Assembly (NCBI GenBank): GCA_043730365.1
Contig: JAYTKJ010000074.1
Location: forward strand, 1 to 14,883
Direction: 5' to 3'
Source: VFZP01 sp043730365
Lineage (GTDB): Bacteria; Acidobacteriota; Terriglobia; Bryobacterales; Bryobacteraceae
Length of the DNA stretch: 14,883 nucleotides
Shown here: piece by piece, positions 7,470 through 14,482 of the stretch
How positions within the stretch are numbered: position 1 is the first letter of the stretch
Layout: the number at the start of each line of letters is the position of its first letter
Made by a program: the position numbers and the translations under genes
Notes under the pieces: model-generated
Told to the model about the DNA's origin: nothing
Databases searched by the model: none
Seen by the model: the letters and a program-made list of their open reading frames with translations, nothing else

Positions 7470-8726
7470 TCATCCGGCGTGCTGCGATTCCGGCACAGGC
7501 CGGCAAGCGCCGCTGGGCAGATACTCTGTCTGGTTCCAAATGATACGATCCAGGCGGAAGGCGATGCGGCGAGCCCCGCCCTCCAGATGGGGTGCGTCAT
7601 AGATCGGAACGATGTCGAGCGAGGCCGCCATTTCCAGTACCAGCCGGTCATGGCGGGGGACAGTCACGGGCAGGCTGAAGCGAAACCTTCCCTTCACGAT
7701 TTCGGACGCGATTCGGGCTCCGTTCACGGTCACATCGATTCGCTGTCCGCTCAGCCAAGCGGTGTCCGGCACCGAACCTTCCAACACCACCGTGCCATTG
7801 GCGGTCGGAAGCGCAAAGAACAACTGGCGCGCGCAGAGGCCGTCGATGTACCAGCCGCCGCGGGTCTGGCCGCCCGCCACTCGTGGCAGCACGAGGCCCA
7901 TCACCATGGAGGCGCCCTCGGCAATCAGCCGCTGCAGCAGGTCTGCTCCGGGCCACTTGGCGACCGCCTGGCGGGCCATGCTCTGGTAGGTGTCAAACCC
8001 GTAAACCAACAGGCCGATGGGCCAGCGCTGGCCCGAATGTTGGCGCAGCACACGGGCGATCTCGGCAATCCGTTTGTCACCGCCTGAGGACGTTTTGGCG
8101 GAGCCGTATTCGCGCAAGCACCCAAAGTAGGCGGGCACATATTGCAGAGGCCAGCGTTGGGCCAGGCGAATCAGCAGGTCCCAATCCATTACATAATGCA
8201 GATCCTCGCGCACCCAGCCAATTTGCTCCAGGGCGGCTCGGCGAAAGAACACGCTCTGCTGCAGGATATAGTCTGAGACGTTGACTAGCCGCCACAAATC
8301 AAACGGCTGCGTGTGGGGAAAGCGGCACGTGACATGGCCGGCCTCGTCCAGCAGGTAGCCCTCGCCATAGCAGGCGGCCGCTTCCGGATGAGCATCCAAC
8401 GCCGCGACTGCCCGGCGTACCGCGCCCGGCAGCAATGTGTCGTCCGAGTTGAGCCAAGCCACGATTTCGCCGCGCGCGCGCTGGAAGCCCTTGTTGATGG
8501 CGTGAGACTGGCCGCGGTCTTTCTCCGAGACGAACTCCAGACGCCCCGCATACCGGCGGGCCACGTCGGCCGTCTCGTCTGTAGAGGCGCCATCCATGAT
8601 CACGTACTCGATATGCGGGTAATCTTGCGCGAGCACGCTTTCGATGGTGGCGGCGATAAAGCGACCCTGATTGTAAGAGGGCGTGATAATGGTGACCAGC
8701 GGCTGTTTGCGCTGGCCGTCACTCAT
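7470..8726 (-). CDS. Family 2 glycosyltransferase with a C-terminal extension
   Basis: The protein has 418 residues. Residues 10-240 form a GT-A domain: PLVTIITPSYNQGRFIAATI, then EYVIMDGASTDET, SEKDRGQSHAINKGF, and the DXD-like metal site WLNSDD with D95-D96; MDWDLLIRLA lies further on. Such enzymes transfer a sugar from a nucleotide donor during polysaccharide or O-antigen synthesis at the inner face of the membrane. The last 130 residues or so look like a separate beta-rich domain (GWYIDGLCARQLFFALP through RRIAFRLDRIIW) that I do not recognise. No membrane helix is evident. The ATG at 8724-8726 overlaps the gmd stop as ATGA, so the two genes are translationally coupled and probably act in one pathway. 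The acceptor and the sugar are not deducible. Confidence 0.9.
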   Translation of the reverse strand: MSDGQRKQPLVTIITPSYNQGRFIAATIESVLAQDYPHIEYVIMDGASTDETADVARRYAGRLEFVSEKDRGQSHAINKGFQRARGEIVAWLNSDDTLLPGAVRRAVAALDAHPEAAACYGEGYLLDEAGHVTCRFPHTQPFDLWRLVNVSDYILQQSVFFRRAALEQIGWVREDLHYVMDWDLLIRLAQRWPLQYVPAYFGCLREYGSAKTSSGGDKRIAEIARVLRQHSGQRWPIGLLVYGFDTYQSMARQAVAKWPGADLLQRLIAEGASMVMGLVLPRVAGGQTRGGWYIDGLCARQLFFALPTANGTVVLEGSVPDTAWLSGQRIDVTVNGARIASEIVKGRFRFSLPVTVPRHDRLVLEMAASLDIVPIYDAPHLEGGARRIAFRLDRIIWNQTEYLPSGACRPVPESQHAG

Positions 8727-9739
8727 TGCGCTTCGCCGACCGGAGTGAGTACACCCGCCTGACGCCGCCGCAGGTCTTCCATCTCCGCATCCACCATGAT
8801 CCGCACCAGTTCCTTGAAGGTGACCTTGGGCTCCCAACCAAGCACGCGCCGGGCTTTAGATGGGTCGGCCTGCAGCGCGTCCACTTCGGCCGGCCGGAAA
8901 TAGCGCGGGTCGATTTCCACGTACTCTTTCCAATCGAGGTTGAGGCGGCCAAACGCATGCTCGATGAACTCGCGGACGGTGCGCATTTCGCCGGTCCCGA
9001 TCACGAAGTCATCGGGGGTATCCTGCTGCAGCATCCGCCACATGGCCTCCACGAATTCCGGCGCGTAGCCCCAGTCGCGCTGCGCGTCAATGTTGCCCAT
9101 ATAGAGCTTCTTCTGCAAGCCGAGTTTGATGTGGGCGGCCGCGCGCGCGATCTTGCGCGTCACAAACGTCTCGCCTCGCCGGGGCGACTCATGGTTGAAC
9201 AGAATCCCGCTGGCGGCAAAGAGGCCGTAGCTCTCACGGTAGTTCACCGTGATGCTATGGCCGAAAAGCTTGGCGCACGCATAGGGACTTCGCGGGTGAA
9301 ACACGGTGTTTTCGCTTTGCGGCGGCGGGGCCGAGCCAAACATCTCCGACGACGATGCCTGATAGAACCGGGCCTTCACGCCGGCCTGACGCATGGACTC
9401 CAGGAGCCGCAATGCACCGACGCCGGTGACATCGGAGGTGTACTCGGGAATGTCAAAGCTCACGCGCACGTGGCTCTGGGCGGCCAGGTTATAAATCTCA
9501 TCGGGGCGGATTTCGTAGAGCAGGCGCGTCAGGCTGGAGGAGTCCGCCACGTCAGCGAAGTGGAGGAAGAAGTTGGCGCCGGCGTCGTGAAAATCGTGAT
9601 AAATGCCGTCCACCCGGCCGGTGTTGAAACTGCTGGAGCGGCGTTTGATGCCATGCACCTGATAACCCTTCTGCAAGAGCAGTTCGGCCAAGTATGAGCC
9701 ATCCTGTCCCGTGACTCCGGAAATGAGCGCTTTTTTCAT
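8723..9739 (-). CDS. gmd: GDP-mannose 4,6-dehydratase
   Basis: This 338-residue enzyme converts GDP-D-mannose to GDP-4-dehydro-6-deoxy-D-mannose, the entry to GDP-fucose, rhamnose and perosamine-type sugars. It belongs to the extended short-chain dehydrogenase family. NADP is bound at GVTGQDGSY (8-16), with the signature IKRRSSSFNTGRVD (31-44) typical of Gmd. The catalytic residues are in SSSEMFG (129-135, with the Ser/Thr-Glu pair) and Y153-x3-K157 in SPYACAK. NHESPRRGETFVTRK (183-196) is diagnostic of the family. The ATG at 9737-9739 is chosen because GGAAGG lies just upstream and the protein then begins directly at the Rossmann strand; the longer frame adds 28 residues without family support. 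Full length. The neighbouring glycosyltransferase suggests surface-polysaccharide synthesis. Confidence 0.96.
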   Translation of the reverse strand: MKKALISGVTGQDGSYLAELLLQKGYQVHGIKRRSSSFNTGRVDGIYHDFHDAGANFFLHFADVADSSSLTRLLYEIRPDEIYNLAAQSHVRVSFDIPEYTSDVTGVGALRLLESMRQAGVKARFYQASSSEMFGSAPPPQSENTVFHPRSPYACAKLFGHSITVNYRESYGLFAASGILFNHESPRRGETFVTRKIARAAAHIKLGLQKKLYMGNIDAQRDWGYAPEFVEAMWRMLQQDTPDDFVIGTGEMRTVREFIEHAFGRLNLDWKEYVEIDPRYFRPAEVDALQADPSKARRVLGWEPKVTFKELVRIMVDAEMEDLRRRQAGVLTPVGEAQ

Positions 9740-9800
9740 AAGGTACCTTCCATTATCGATCAAGGTCTTTGTGTTACGCTGAGCCTCGGAGAGTGCACGA
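9740..9800. promoter_or_regulatory. Divergent control region between gmd and the DUF937 gene
   Basis: These 61 bases must hold the promoters for both directions. Toward gmd, GATAAT (5/6 to the -10 consensus) lies about 15 bases before the ATG, followed by GGAAGG as ribosome binding site. Toward the DUF937 gene, GGAGAG (9788-9793) sits 7 bases before the ATG; I see no good -10 or -35 on that strand. Confidence 0.4.
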
Positions 9801-10478
9801 ATGAATTTAATGGATGTGATCATGCAGGCCCAGGGCGGCGGTGCAGTTCGTCAAATGGCCCAGCAATTTGGAATTGGCGAAGACCAAGCGCAGTCAGCCA
9901 TCGGCGCCGTGTTGCCCATGCTAGCCGGTGCTGTGCAGCAGAACGTGCAGGGGGGCGGCGCCGAGGGGTTGCTGGGCGCGCTGCAGGGAGGCGATCACCA
10001 GCGATTCCTGGACGATCCCAACGCCCTCTTTTCACAGGAAGGCGTAAAGGAAGGCAACGGTATTCTGGGGCACCTCTTCGGCGACAAGGAAGTGAGCCGG
10101 CAGGTGGCATCGCATGCGGCGGCGCAGACCGGGGTCGGCGCCGACATCATCAAGCAGATGCTGCCGATGGTGGCTGGATTGCTCATGGGCGGCATGAGCC
10201 GGCAATCCAGTTCAAGCGGGCTGCTCGGCCAGGCGTTCGGTGCGGCCATGGGCGGGGGCGGCGGTGGTGGGAGCATGATCGGCTCAGTCCTCGGTTCGCT
10301 TCTCGGCGGTGGTGGTGGCTCTCCTCAGCAGCAGGCTCAACCGGCGGCGACTTCCGGCATTCTCGACATGCTTGGGCCTTTGCTGGGAGGTAGTGGCGGC
10401 GGCCAACAAAATCCGAACAACTCGACCATGGAAACCGTGCTCGGGTTGGCCAGCCAGTTCCTCTCCTCCCGCCGCTAG
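9801..10478 (+). CDS. DUF937 family protein, glycine-rich
   Basis: The protein has 225 residues. The N-terminal half matches the DUF937 pattern: a short helical repeat with GGGAVRQMAQQFGIGEDQAQSAIGAVLPMLAG, then QNVQGGGAEGLLGAL and a second helical half (EVSRQVASHAAAQTGVGADIIKQMLPMVAGLLMGG). The C-terminal half is glycine- and glutamine-rich low complexity (for instance GGGGGGGS) punctuated by hydrophobic turns such as GSVLGSLLGG and GILDMLGPLLGG. It has no signal peptide and no clear membrane span. The family is widespread but of unknown function, so I give none. The start at 9801 is supported by GGAGAG seven bases upstream. The stop lies 19 bases before the DinB-like gene, so the two are probably co-transcribed. 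Confidence 0.88.
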   Translation: MNLMDVIMQAQGGGAVRQMAQQFGIGEDQAQSAIGAVLPMLAGAVQQNVQGGGAEGLLGALQGGDHQRFLDDPNALFSQEGVKEGNGILGHLFGDKEVSRQVASHAAAQTGVGADIIKQMLPMVAGLLMGGMSRQSSSSGLLGQAFGAAMGGGGGGGSMIGSVLGSLLGGGGGSPQQQAQPAATSGILDMLGPLLGGSGGGQQNPNNSTMETVLGLASQFLSSRR

Positions 10479-10497
10479 TTTTTTGCAAGAATGGGGG

Positions 10498-11025
10498 ATG
10501 CCGATCCAGCGTCCCCCTGAAGTTGAAGTCCCACCCTTTTTCCGCGGTTATGCGAACGCTGTACCCGGCGGTGATCTGCTTGCTATTTTGGCCGGGCAAC
10601 TGACCAGCTTTCCGGCATTGTTGCATTCCTTCCCCGAGGCGCTCACAGAGACCGGCTACGCGCCCGGCAAGTGGACTCTCAAACAATCGATCGAGCACGT
10701 CAGTGACACCGAGCGCATCATCAGCTACCGTTTGTTGCGCATCGCACGGGGTGACCAAACTCCGCTCCCGGGCTTCGAGCAGGATGACTTTGTGGCCAAC
10801 TCTCAGGCAAACTCGCGATCCTGGCAGGAGCTGATTGAGGAGTTTGAGGCCGTCCGACGGTCATCGCTCGCGTTGGTGCGATCGCTGCCGGACCCTGTGT
10901 GGCTGCGAATGGGCGTAGCCAGCGGTGCATCGATCTCGGCTCGAGCTCTGGGCTACGTGATGGCCGGCCACACCATTCACCACTCGCGGCTGATCGAAAC
11001 CAAGTACGCGGCACTGCTAAAATAG
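10498..11025 (+). CDS. DinB-like (DinB/YfiT superfamily) putative metal-binding protein
   Basis: This 175-residue four-helix-bundle protein belongs to the DinB/YfiT superfamily. The usual three-histidine metal site is visible: H67 in WTLKQSIEHVSDTERI, and H158 with H162 in VMAGHTIHHSRLI (an H-x3-H pair). Members include thiol-dependent transferases and proteins of unknown role; which one this is cannot be told. A longer open frame runs back to 10309 inside the DUF937 gene, but the product before MPIQRPPEVE shows no family similarity. The ATG at 10498 has a G-rich stretch (ATGGGGG) just before it. The gene follows the DUF937 gene by 19 bases and precedes the tRNA by 16. Confidence 0.9.
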   Translation: MPIQRPPEVEVPPFFRGYANAVPGGDLLAILAGQLTSFPALLHSFPEALTETGYAPGKWTLKQSIEHVSDTERIISYRLLRIARGDQTPLPGFEQDDFVANSQANSRSWQELIEEFEAVRRSSLALVRSLPDPVWLRMGVASGASISARALGYVMAGHTIHHSRLIETKYAALLK

Positions 11026-11041
11026 TGTCCGCAACCCACGC

Positions 11042-11118
11042 GGGGACGTAGCTCAGTTGGATAGAGCGTCCGCCTCCTAAGCGGAAGGTCGGCAGTTCGA
11101 ATCTGCCCGTCCCCACCA
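11042..11118 (+). tRNA. tRNA-Arg (anticodon CCT)
   Basis: All arms pair: acceptor GGGGACG with CGTCCCC (7 pairs), D stem GCTC/GAGC, anticodon stem TCCGC/GCGGA around loop CTCCTAA (anticodon CCT at 11076-11078, reading AGG), and T stem GGCAG/CTGCC around TTCGAAT. The discriminator base is A and CCA is encoded (11116-11118). It lies 16 bases after the DinB-like gene and 11 bases from the convergent gene's stop, with no terminator visible between. Confidence 0.98.
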
Positions 11119-11129
11119 CCCGCGTCAGG

Positions 11130-13028
11130 CTACTGCACTAGTTGAATGGAGACCCGGCTGCTCGATTGCCCGGCCGCTTCGACATACAACTCGGCGGGGC
11201 CATTGTTGACCGTGTCAGGCAAGGCGATCTCCACCAGATAGAAGCCTACGAAGCCCGGCGCCAAGGTTGCCCGCGTGACATCTACCGGAACCCGATCGAC
11301 GAAGACCCGCACGGGGGCCACGACGCGCGGCGTATTCTCGGCTGGAGCGGGTGTGCCGGTGGGCCACTCCGGCGTCACGCGGCCCAGGCCGGTGACCAGA
11401 ATCTGCAGACGGCTGCCGGCGCGCATCGCACTGCCGGGTTCGATCAGCACACCGCGGTCTGCGTCGAGCAGCATCGGCGAGCCATCGCGATCGAGGAAAA
11501 TCGCGGGCGAGGCCGCCGCAAAAGCCAGCGTCACATCGCGGCGCGCGGCCGGCGCTCCAGCCGTACCTGCCACCATCAGTGCCAAAGGCAGCGTGGCATT
11601 GCTGGAGTTGGCCTCAAACGGAACCTGAATCTGCGATTCGCCCCCGGAGACGCCTAGCACCGGCGCTTCGAGGTTGCCCACTCGGGCCGAGGCCAGCGAA
11701 GCCCCCGCTACACTGAGCAGCGAGCCTGGCGCGGCTGGCCGCATGCTTTGATCGGCCGCATTCACCACCCGCGGGTCACGGCGGCGGTGAGGAGCCAGCG
11801 CCGCGAACACGCCCCGTCCATCGACGGCTACAAAAAGCTGATGGCCCCCGTCGTCCAGTTTCACGTCCCAGGCTGCTGCGTCCGCCGGCAAACCTTCGAG
11901 CCTGCTCCATCCACTGGCCGGGGAGGCGCTTCGTAGATCCATATACGTCACAAAAACGCCGGCGCCGGTCGCGACATACACCGCTCCCGAGGCCAGATCG
12001 ACCGTAATACCACGCACCTCTGCAGCCGGAAGGTTGGCCGTTATATCGTCCCAAAACAAGCCGCCGTTGAAGGTGCGAAAAACTCGATTCCCAATCGAAG
12101 CCAAGGCAGCGCGAGGCTCGTCCGCCGGCGCGAACACAGCATTCACAGCGCCGCCCGCTTCGCTCAAAACCTGCACGCGCCACGTGCGCCCTCGATCAGC
12201 CGAACTCCAGATCCGCGCGCCTTCGGAGCCAGCGTAAGAATAGTCACCAGCCGACCCGATCGCGGTCACCTGAGCCCCCACCGCGGCACTCAGCGTATTT
12301 CGCGCAGCCGCGTCACGCCGGCCAAAGTCTGCCGCCGCTGGAATCCAAGCGCCTCGTTGGCCCGGCGCCCACACGGCCTCGCTCCCGTCGTCAAGCCCGA
12401 TTCGCAAACGCGTGCCGGACTGGTAGAGTTTGCGGACAGGCAGGTTCGGAAGAGATTCGTTCAGCCCAGCCCAGGTCAATCCGCCATCAAGCGAGCGCCA
12501 AACCCCAGCCCGATTGGCAACCGCAATTTCGTCTGCGTCGCGTGGGGAAACCGCCAGATCCGCAAAACCAGCCCCCAAAATAGACTCGCCCTTAAAGTGC
12601 GATACGTTGCGCCAGCTCCTGCCTTCATCTTGCGATTGGTACACAGCAGTGCCGAAAGCATAGACCCGCGCCGACGCCGCCCGCCCCGCAACCGCCCGGG
12701 TTCGCGCCCCCGGTTCCGGGCGCGTGGCCGCCCGGTCATAATCAGTAGCCTCAGGTGGAAGTGGGGCAGCCGCGCCCACCAGCGGCTTCCAGCTCTCAAA
12801 ATCCGCAGTCTCAAAGATTTGGCCCGAGGGCGTCCGGGCAAACAGCCGCGTTCCATCAGGCGAGTACCACACGCGATTCACGGCGCCGGCTGCCGGCGAG
12901 GCCAGGCCGGATTCAATCACGCCGGTGCCCGCGCGCCGCCATTCCAGATTCTGCGCCATGGAGGCCGCAGCATATATCAGGAGCATGGCCAGGAGACGCT
13001 GTACCCGGGTTGTAGCATTCTGACTCAT
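11130..13028 (-). CDS. Secreted Asp-box (BNR) repeat protein with TIGR03437-type C-terminus
   Basis: The protein has 632 residues. Residues 1-25 form a signal peptide (RLLAMLLIYAAASMA). At least four Asp-box repeats follow: SQDEGRSW (132-139), SLDGGLTW (179-186), SADRGRTW (276-283) and TFNGGLFW (319-326), which mark a beta-propeller of the sortilin/YCF48/sialidase-like type. No sialidase catalytic set is evident, so it more likely binds than hydrolyses. From about residue 420 to the end (VVNAADQSMRPAAPGSLLSVAGASLA, then LQILVTGLGRVTPEWPTG, closing with VTRATLAPGFVGFYLVEIALP) it matches my memory of the TIGR03437 domain, found in many exported Solibacter proteins and of unknown function. A -10-like TAGAAT lies 11 bases before the ATG with no Shine-Dalgarno. 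It stands alone and is convergent with tRNA-Arg. Confidence 0.88.
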   Translation of the reverse strand: MSQNATTRVQRLLAMLLIYAAASMAQNLEWRRAGTGVIESGLASPAAGAVNRVWYSPDGTRLFARTPSGQIFETADFESWKPLVGAAAPLPPEATDYDRAATRPEPGARTRAVAGRAASARVYAFGTAVYQSQDEGRSWRNVSHFKGESILGAGFADLAVSPRDADEIAVANRAGVWRSLDGGLTWAGLNESLPNLPVRKLYQSGTRLRIGLDDGSEAVWAPGQRGAWIPAAADFGRRDAAARNTLSAAVGAQVTAIGSAGDYSYAGSEGARIWSSADRGRTWRVQVLSEAGGAVNAVFAPADEPRAALASIGNRVFRTFNGGLFWDDITANLPAAEVRGITVDLASGAVYVATGAGVFVTYMDLRSASPASGWSRLEGLPADAAAWDVKLDDGGHQLFVAVDGRGVFAALAPHRRRDPRVVNAADQSMRPAAPGSLLSVAGASLASARVGNLEAPVLGVSGGESQIQVPFEANSSNATLPLALMVAGTAGAPAARRDVTLAFAAASPAIFLDRDGSPMLLDADRGVLIEPGSAMRAGSRLQILVTGLGRVTPEWPTGTPAPAENTPRVVAPVRVFVDRVPVDVTRATLAPGFVGFYLVEIALPDTVNNGPAELYVEAAGQSSSRVSIQLVQ

Positions 13029-13039
13029 CGTCTGAGACT

Positions 13040-13045
13040 ATTCTA
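13040..13045 (-). promoter_or_regulatory. -10-like box of the Asp-box protein gene
   Basis: TAGAAT (13045-13040, minus strand) is a 5/6 match to the -10 consensus, 11 bases before the ATG at 13028. No -35 match is seen. A start about 7 bases on would leave a leader of only four or five bases. Confidence 0.35.
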
Positions 13046-13159
13046 GCCCGACTGGCACTCTCATTATCGGCAGATCCAAACAGAAACTCGTTGAGCCGAT
13101 TCGCATTTCATCAAATTCCAGATTGGGCCTCGCCTTGCACCCTGCAAGTTTGAGGTAGA

Positions 13160-13288
13160 CTGTTAAGGTATCGGAATTGTGTGTCGTAGTTTCGTATCGG
13201 AAACGGTCTTAGTACTTGAAACCGTACAACCGCAAGGCGGTTGCGCCGATGCTAGAGTAGCGATAGCTGAAGGCAAAGGAAGAGGCTT
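13160..13288 (+). promoter_or_regulatory. Structured leader upstream of the FecR gene
   Basis: The 260-base gap before fecR contains no gene; its last 130 bases are rich in pairing. GTTTC/GAAAC (13189-13193 with 13200-13204) competes with ACGGT/ACCGT (13203-13207 with 13221-13225), because they share two bases. Then comes a strong 7-base stem CAACCGC/GCGGTTG with an AAG loop (13227-13243), and GCTA/TAGC (13251-13254 with 13264-13267) close to the ribosome site GGAAGAGG. GTATCGGAA occurs twice (13168-13176 and 13194-13202). It does not match any riboswitch class I can recall. A weak promoter candidate, TTGCAC (13135) with TAGACT (13156), has a short 15-base spacer. Confidence 0.4.
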
Positions 13289-14137
13289 GTGAACTTGTCC
13301 GTGCACAACTTGGCGCTGAGAGGGCTAACCGTAGTCCTGTCGCTGGGCGTGTGCTTGGCCCAGCCTCAAGCGCAGCAGCCTCAGGGGTATGGGCCGGACG
13401 CAGTCAAACCAGTCAATATTGCCGCGAAAGTCCTTCAATTGGAAGGCCGGGTGTCGGTCCTCAAGGACTCTTCTCCCTGGGCGCTCAACCTGGGCGATAC
13501 CGTGCAGCCCAAACAGATGATCGTGACCGGCCCGGATGGCCAGGCTTTGTTTGAGGTCAACGACGGCAGCACCTTCCGGGTGTTTCCCAACTCCAAGGTC
13601 ACCTTTCGTGGCACCTATAATTTTGAAGAGCTGCTCAACGTGTGGTTGGGCAAGATCAAGGTTCACATCCAGCGTTGGGGCGGCCAGCCAAACAATAGCA
13701 AGGTGGAAACTCCCACGGCGGTCATCTCTGTACGCGGCACCACATTCGACGTGGAAGTAGACGCGGCTGACGATTCAACCCTGGTGGCAGTGGAAGAAGG
13801 CGCGGTGGCGGTGCGGCATCGGCTGCTCCCAACCGCGGAGCCGCGTGAGCTACGCACGGGCGATCAGTTGCGCGTGTACAAAAATGTCCCGATCGCCAAG
13901 GCGAAGCTCGACAAAGGCAATGTTGTGCGCCGTGGCGCCAATGCCGCGGCCGAAGCTTACTACACGATCATGATGCGCGGTCCGCGCCTCGGCGGTGGTG
14001 GTGGCGGCTCGTCGCCTATTCCATCCGGCGGGGGCAGCGCACCGCTGCCAGGCGACACGGCCGGCGGTCCGCCACCGCCACCACCACCTCCTCCTCCCCC
14101 GCCCTCTTCGGCTCCTCCACCGCCTCCGGGTGACTAG
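13289..14137 (+). CDS. Secreted FecR-domain protein with polyproline tail
   Basis: The protein has 282 residues, starting at GTG 13289 with GGAAGAGG a few bases upstream. An N-terminal signal peptide (LALRGLTVVLSLGVCLAQ) is followed by a FecR-like domain at about 45-200. It includes VLQLEGRVSVLKD, the beta-helical middle (GPDGQALFEVNDGSTFRVFP) and the signature TPTAVISVRGTTFDVEV (142-158), ending with LRTGDQLRVYKNVP. Classical FecR is a membrane anti-sigma regulator with a cytoplasmic domain. Here there is no such domain, no membrane helix after the signal and no sigma-factor gene nearby, so this is an exported FecR-fold protein rather than a signalling FecR. The tail is low complexity: GGGGGG, GGGS, then twelve consecutive prolines (261-272) and five more (276-280). 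That tail may span or bind the cell envelope and needs EF-P for translation. Confidence 0.9.
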   Translation: MNLSVHNLALRGLTVVLSLGVCLAQPQAQQPQGYGPDAVKPVNIAAKVLQLEGRVSVLKDSSPWALNLGDTVQPKQMIVTGPDGQALFEVNDGSTFRVFPNSKVTFRGTYNFEELLNVWLGKIKVHIQRWGGQPNNSKVETPTAVISVRGTTFDVEVDAADDSTLVAVEEGAVAVRHRLLPTAEPRELRTGDQLRVYKNVPIAKAKLDKGNVVRRGANAAAEAYYTIMMRGPRLGGGGGGSSPIPSGGGSAPLPGDTAGGPPPPPPPPPPPPSSAPPPPPGD

Positions 14138-14159
14138 GCGGGCCCAAAAGGACTACAAT
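14130..14159 (+). promoter_or_regulatory. Probable promoter for the tatA transcript
   Basis: TACAAT (14154-14159) is a 5/6 -10 match; GTGACT (14130-14135) lies 18 bases upstream as a partial -35 (4/6) overlapping the fecR stop. Transcription would start near 14166, giving tatA a leader of roughly 120 bases. Confidence 0.45.
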
Positions 14160-14276
14160 AGAGGCTGACCGCCAGAAGCCCCGTAGTTGCAAGCGGGTTT
14201 CTAACGGATCATAGATCTGAGCCTTGGGCTTTTGTGCGAAGCAAACCTCGCCGATCGTTCCCGGGTTGACCAACTA
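14160..14276 (+). promoter_or_regulatory. Structured leader or small RNA upstream of tatA
   Basis: This stretch holds no coding sequence. It folds into a stem at 14175-14201 (CCCG/CGGG extended by GAAG/TTTC with one bulged C, 10-base loop) and a second at 14205-14219 (CGGATC/GATCTG, loop ATA). Next come AGCC/GGCT (14220-14223 with 14227-14230, followed by TTT) and an alternative GCTT/AAGC (14228-14231 with 14238-14241). AGGCT (14162-14166) could also pair with AGCCT (14220-14224), so switching is possible. No known class recognised. Confidence 0.35.
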
Positions 14277-14288
14277 TAAGGAGGCCGT

Positions 14289-14456
14289 GTGCGAACATTC
14301 GGCATTCAAGAGCTATTGATCATCCTGGTGATTGCGGTTTTCCTCTTTGGCGGAAAGAAGCTACCGGAGATGGCCAAGGGTCTGGGCGAAGGTATTAAGA
14401 ACTTCAAGAACGCGATAAAGAGCGACGACAAGCCCGACGAGAAGAAGCAGGGCTAG
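14289..14456 (+). CDS. tatA: Twin-arginine translocase subunit TatA
   Basis: The protein has 55 residues and starts at GTG 14289-14291. TatA monomers assemble the pore through which folded proteins with twin-arginine signals cross the inner membrane. The product reads MRTFGIQELLIILVIAVFLF, then GGKKLPEMAKGLGEGIKNFK and a short charged tail ending in KKQG. It has the classic arrangement of one N-terminal membrane helix, the FGGKKLPE hinge, an amphipathic helix (LPEMAKGLGEGIKNFKNAI) and a polar end. A perfect TAAGGAGG (14277-14284) sits four bases before this GTG; the overlapping GTG at 14287 is too close and out of frame. No tatB or tatC is in view, and an unlinked tatA is common. It has its own probable promoter and a structured leader. 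At 55 residues it is at the short end for the family but looks complete. Confidence 0.94.
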   Translation: MRTFGIQELLIILVIAVFLFGGKKLPEMAKGLGEGIKNFKNAIKSDDKPDEKKQG

Positions 14457-14482
14457 CGCGCAAAACTGATTCCTCGCAGCCA

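Noticed and set aside
7457..7651. Longer N-terminus for the amidohydrolase
   Set aside because: These codons overlap the end of the glycosyltransferase gene, have no family similarity, and would bury the obvious signal peptide.
8726..9697. 323-codon open frame on the plus strand
   Set aside because: It lies wholly antisense to gmd, whose family match is complete. The product shows no recognisable domain, and long antisense frames are expected at this GC content.
10252..10273. G-quadruplex in the DUF937 gene
   Set aside because: The G-rich run is explained by glycine codons, and only three tracts reach three Gs.
10309..10497. Longer N-terminus for the DinB-like protein
   Set aside because: Runs inside the DUF937 gene in another frame; the encoded residues do not resemble the family.
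11042..11118. tRNA-Arg as an integration site
   Set aside because: No integrase gene and no duplicated tRNA 3' end are seen in the window.
12357..13046. 229-codon open frame on the plus strand
   Set aside because: Antisense to the Asp-box protein gene; very Arg/Pro-rich with no domain and no ribosome site.
13160..13288. Cyclic-di-GMP (GEMM) or cobalamin riboswitch before fecR
   Set aside because: The conserved core strings of these classes are not present; only generic stems are seen.
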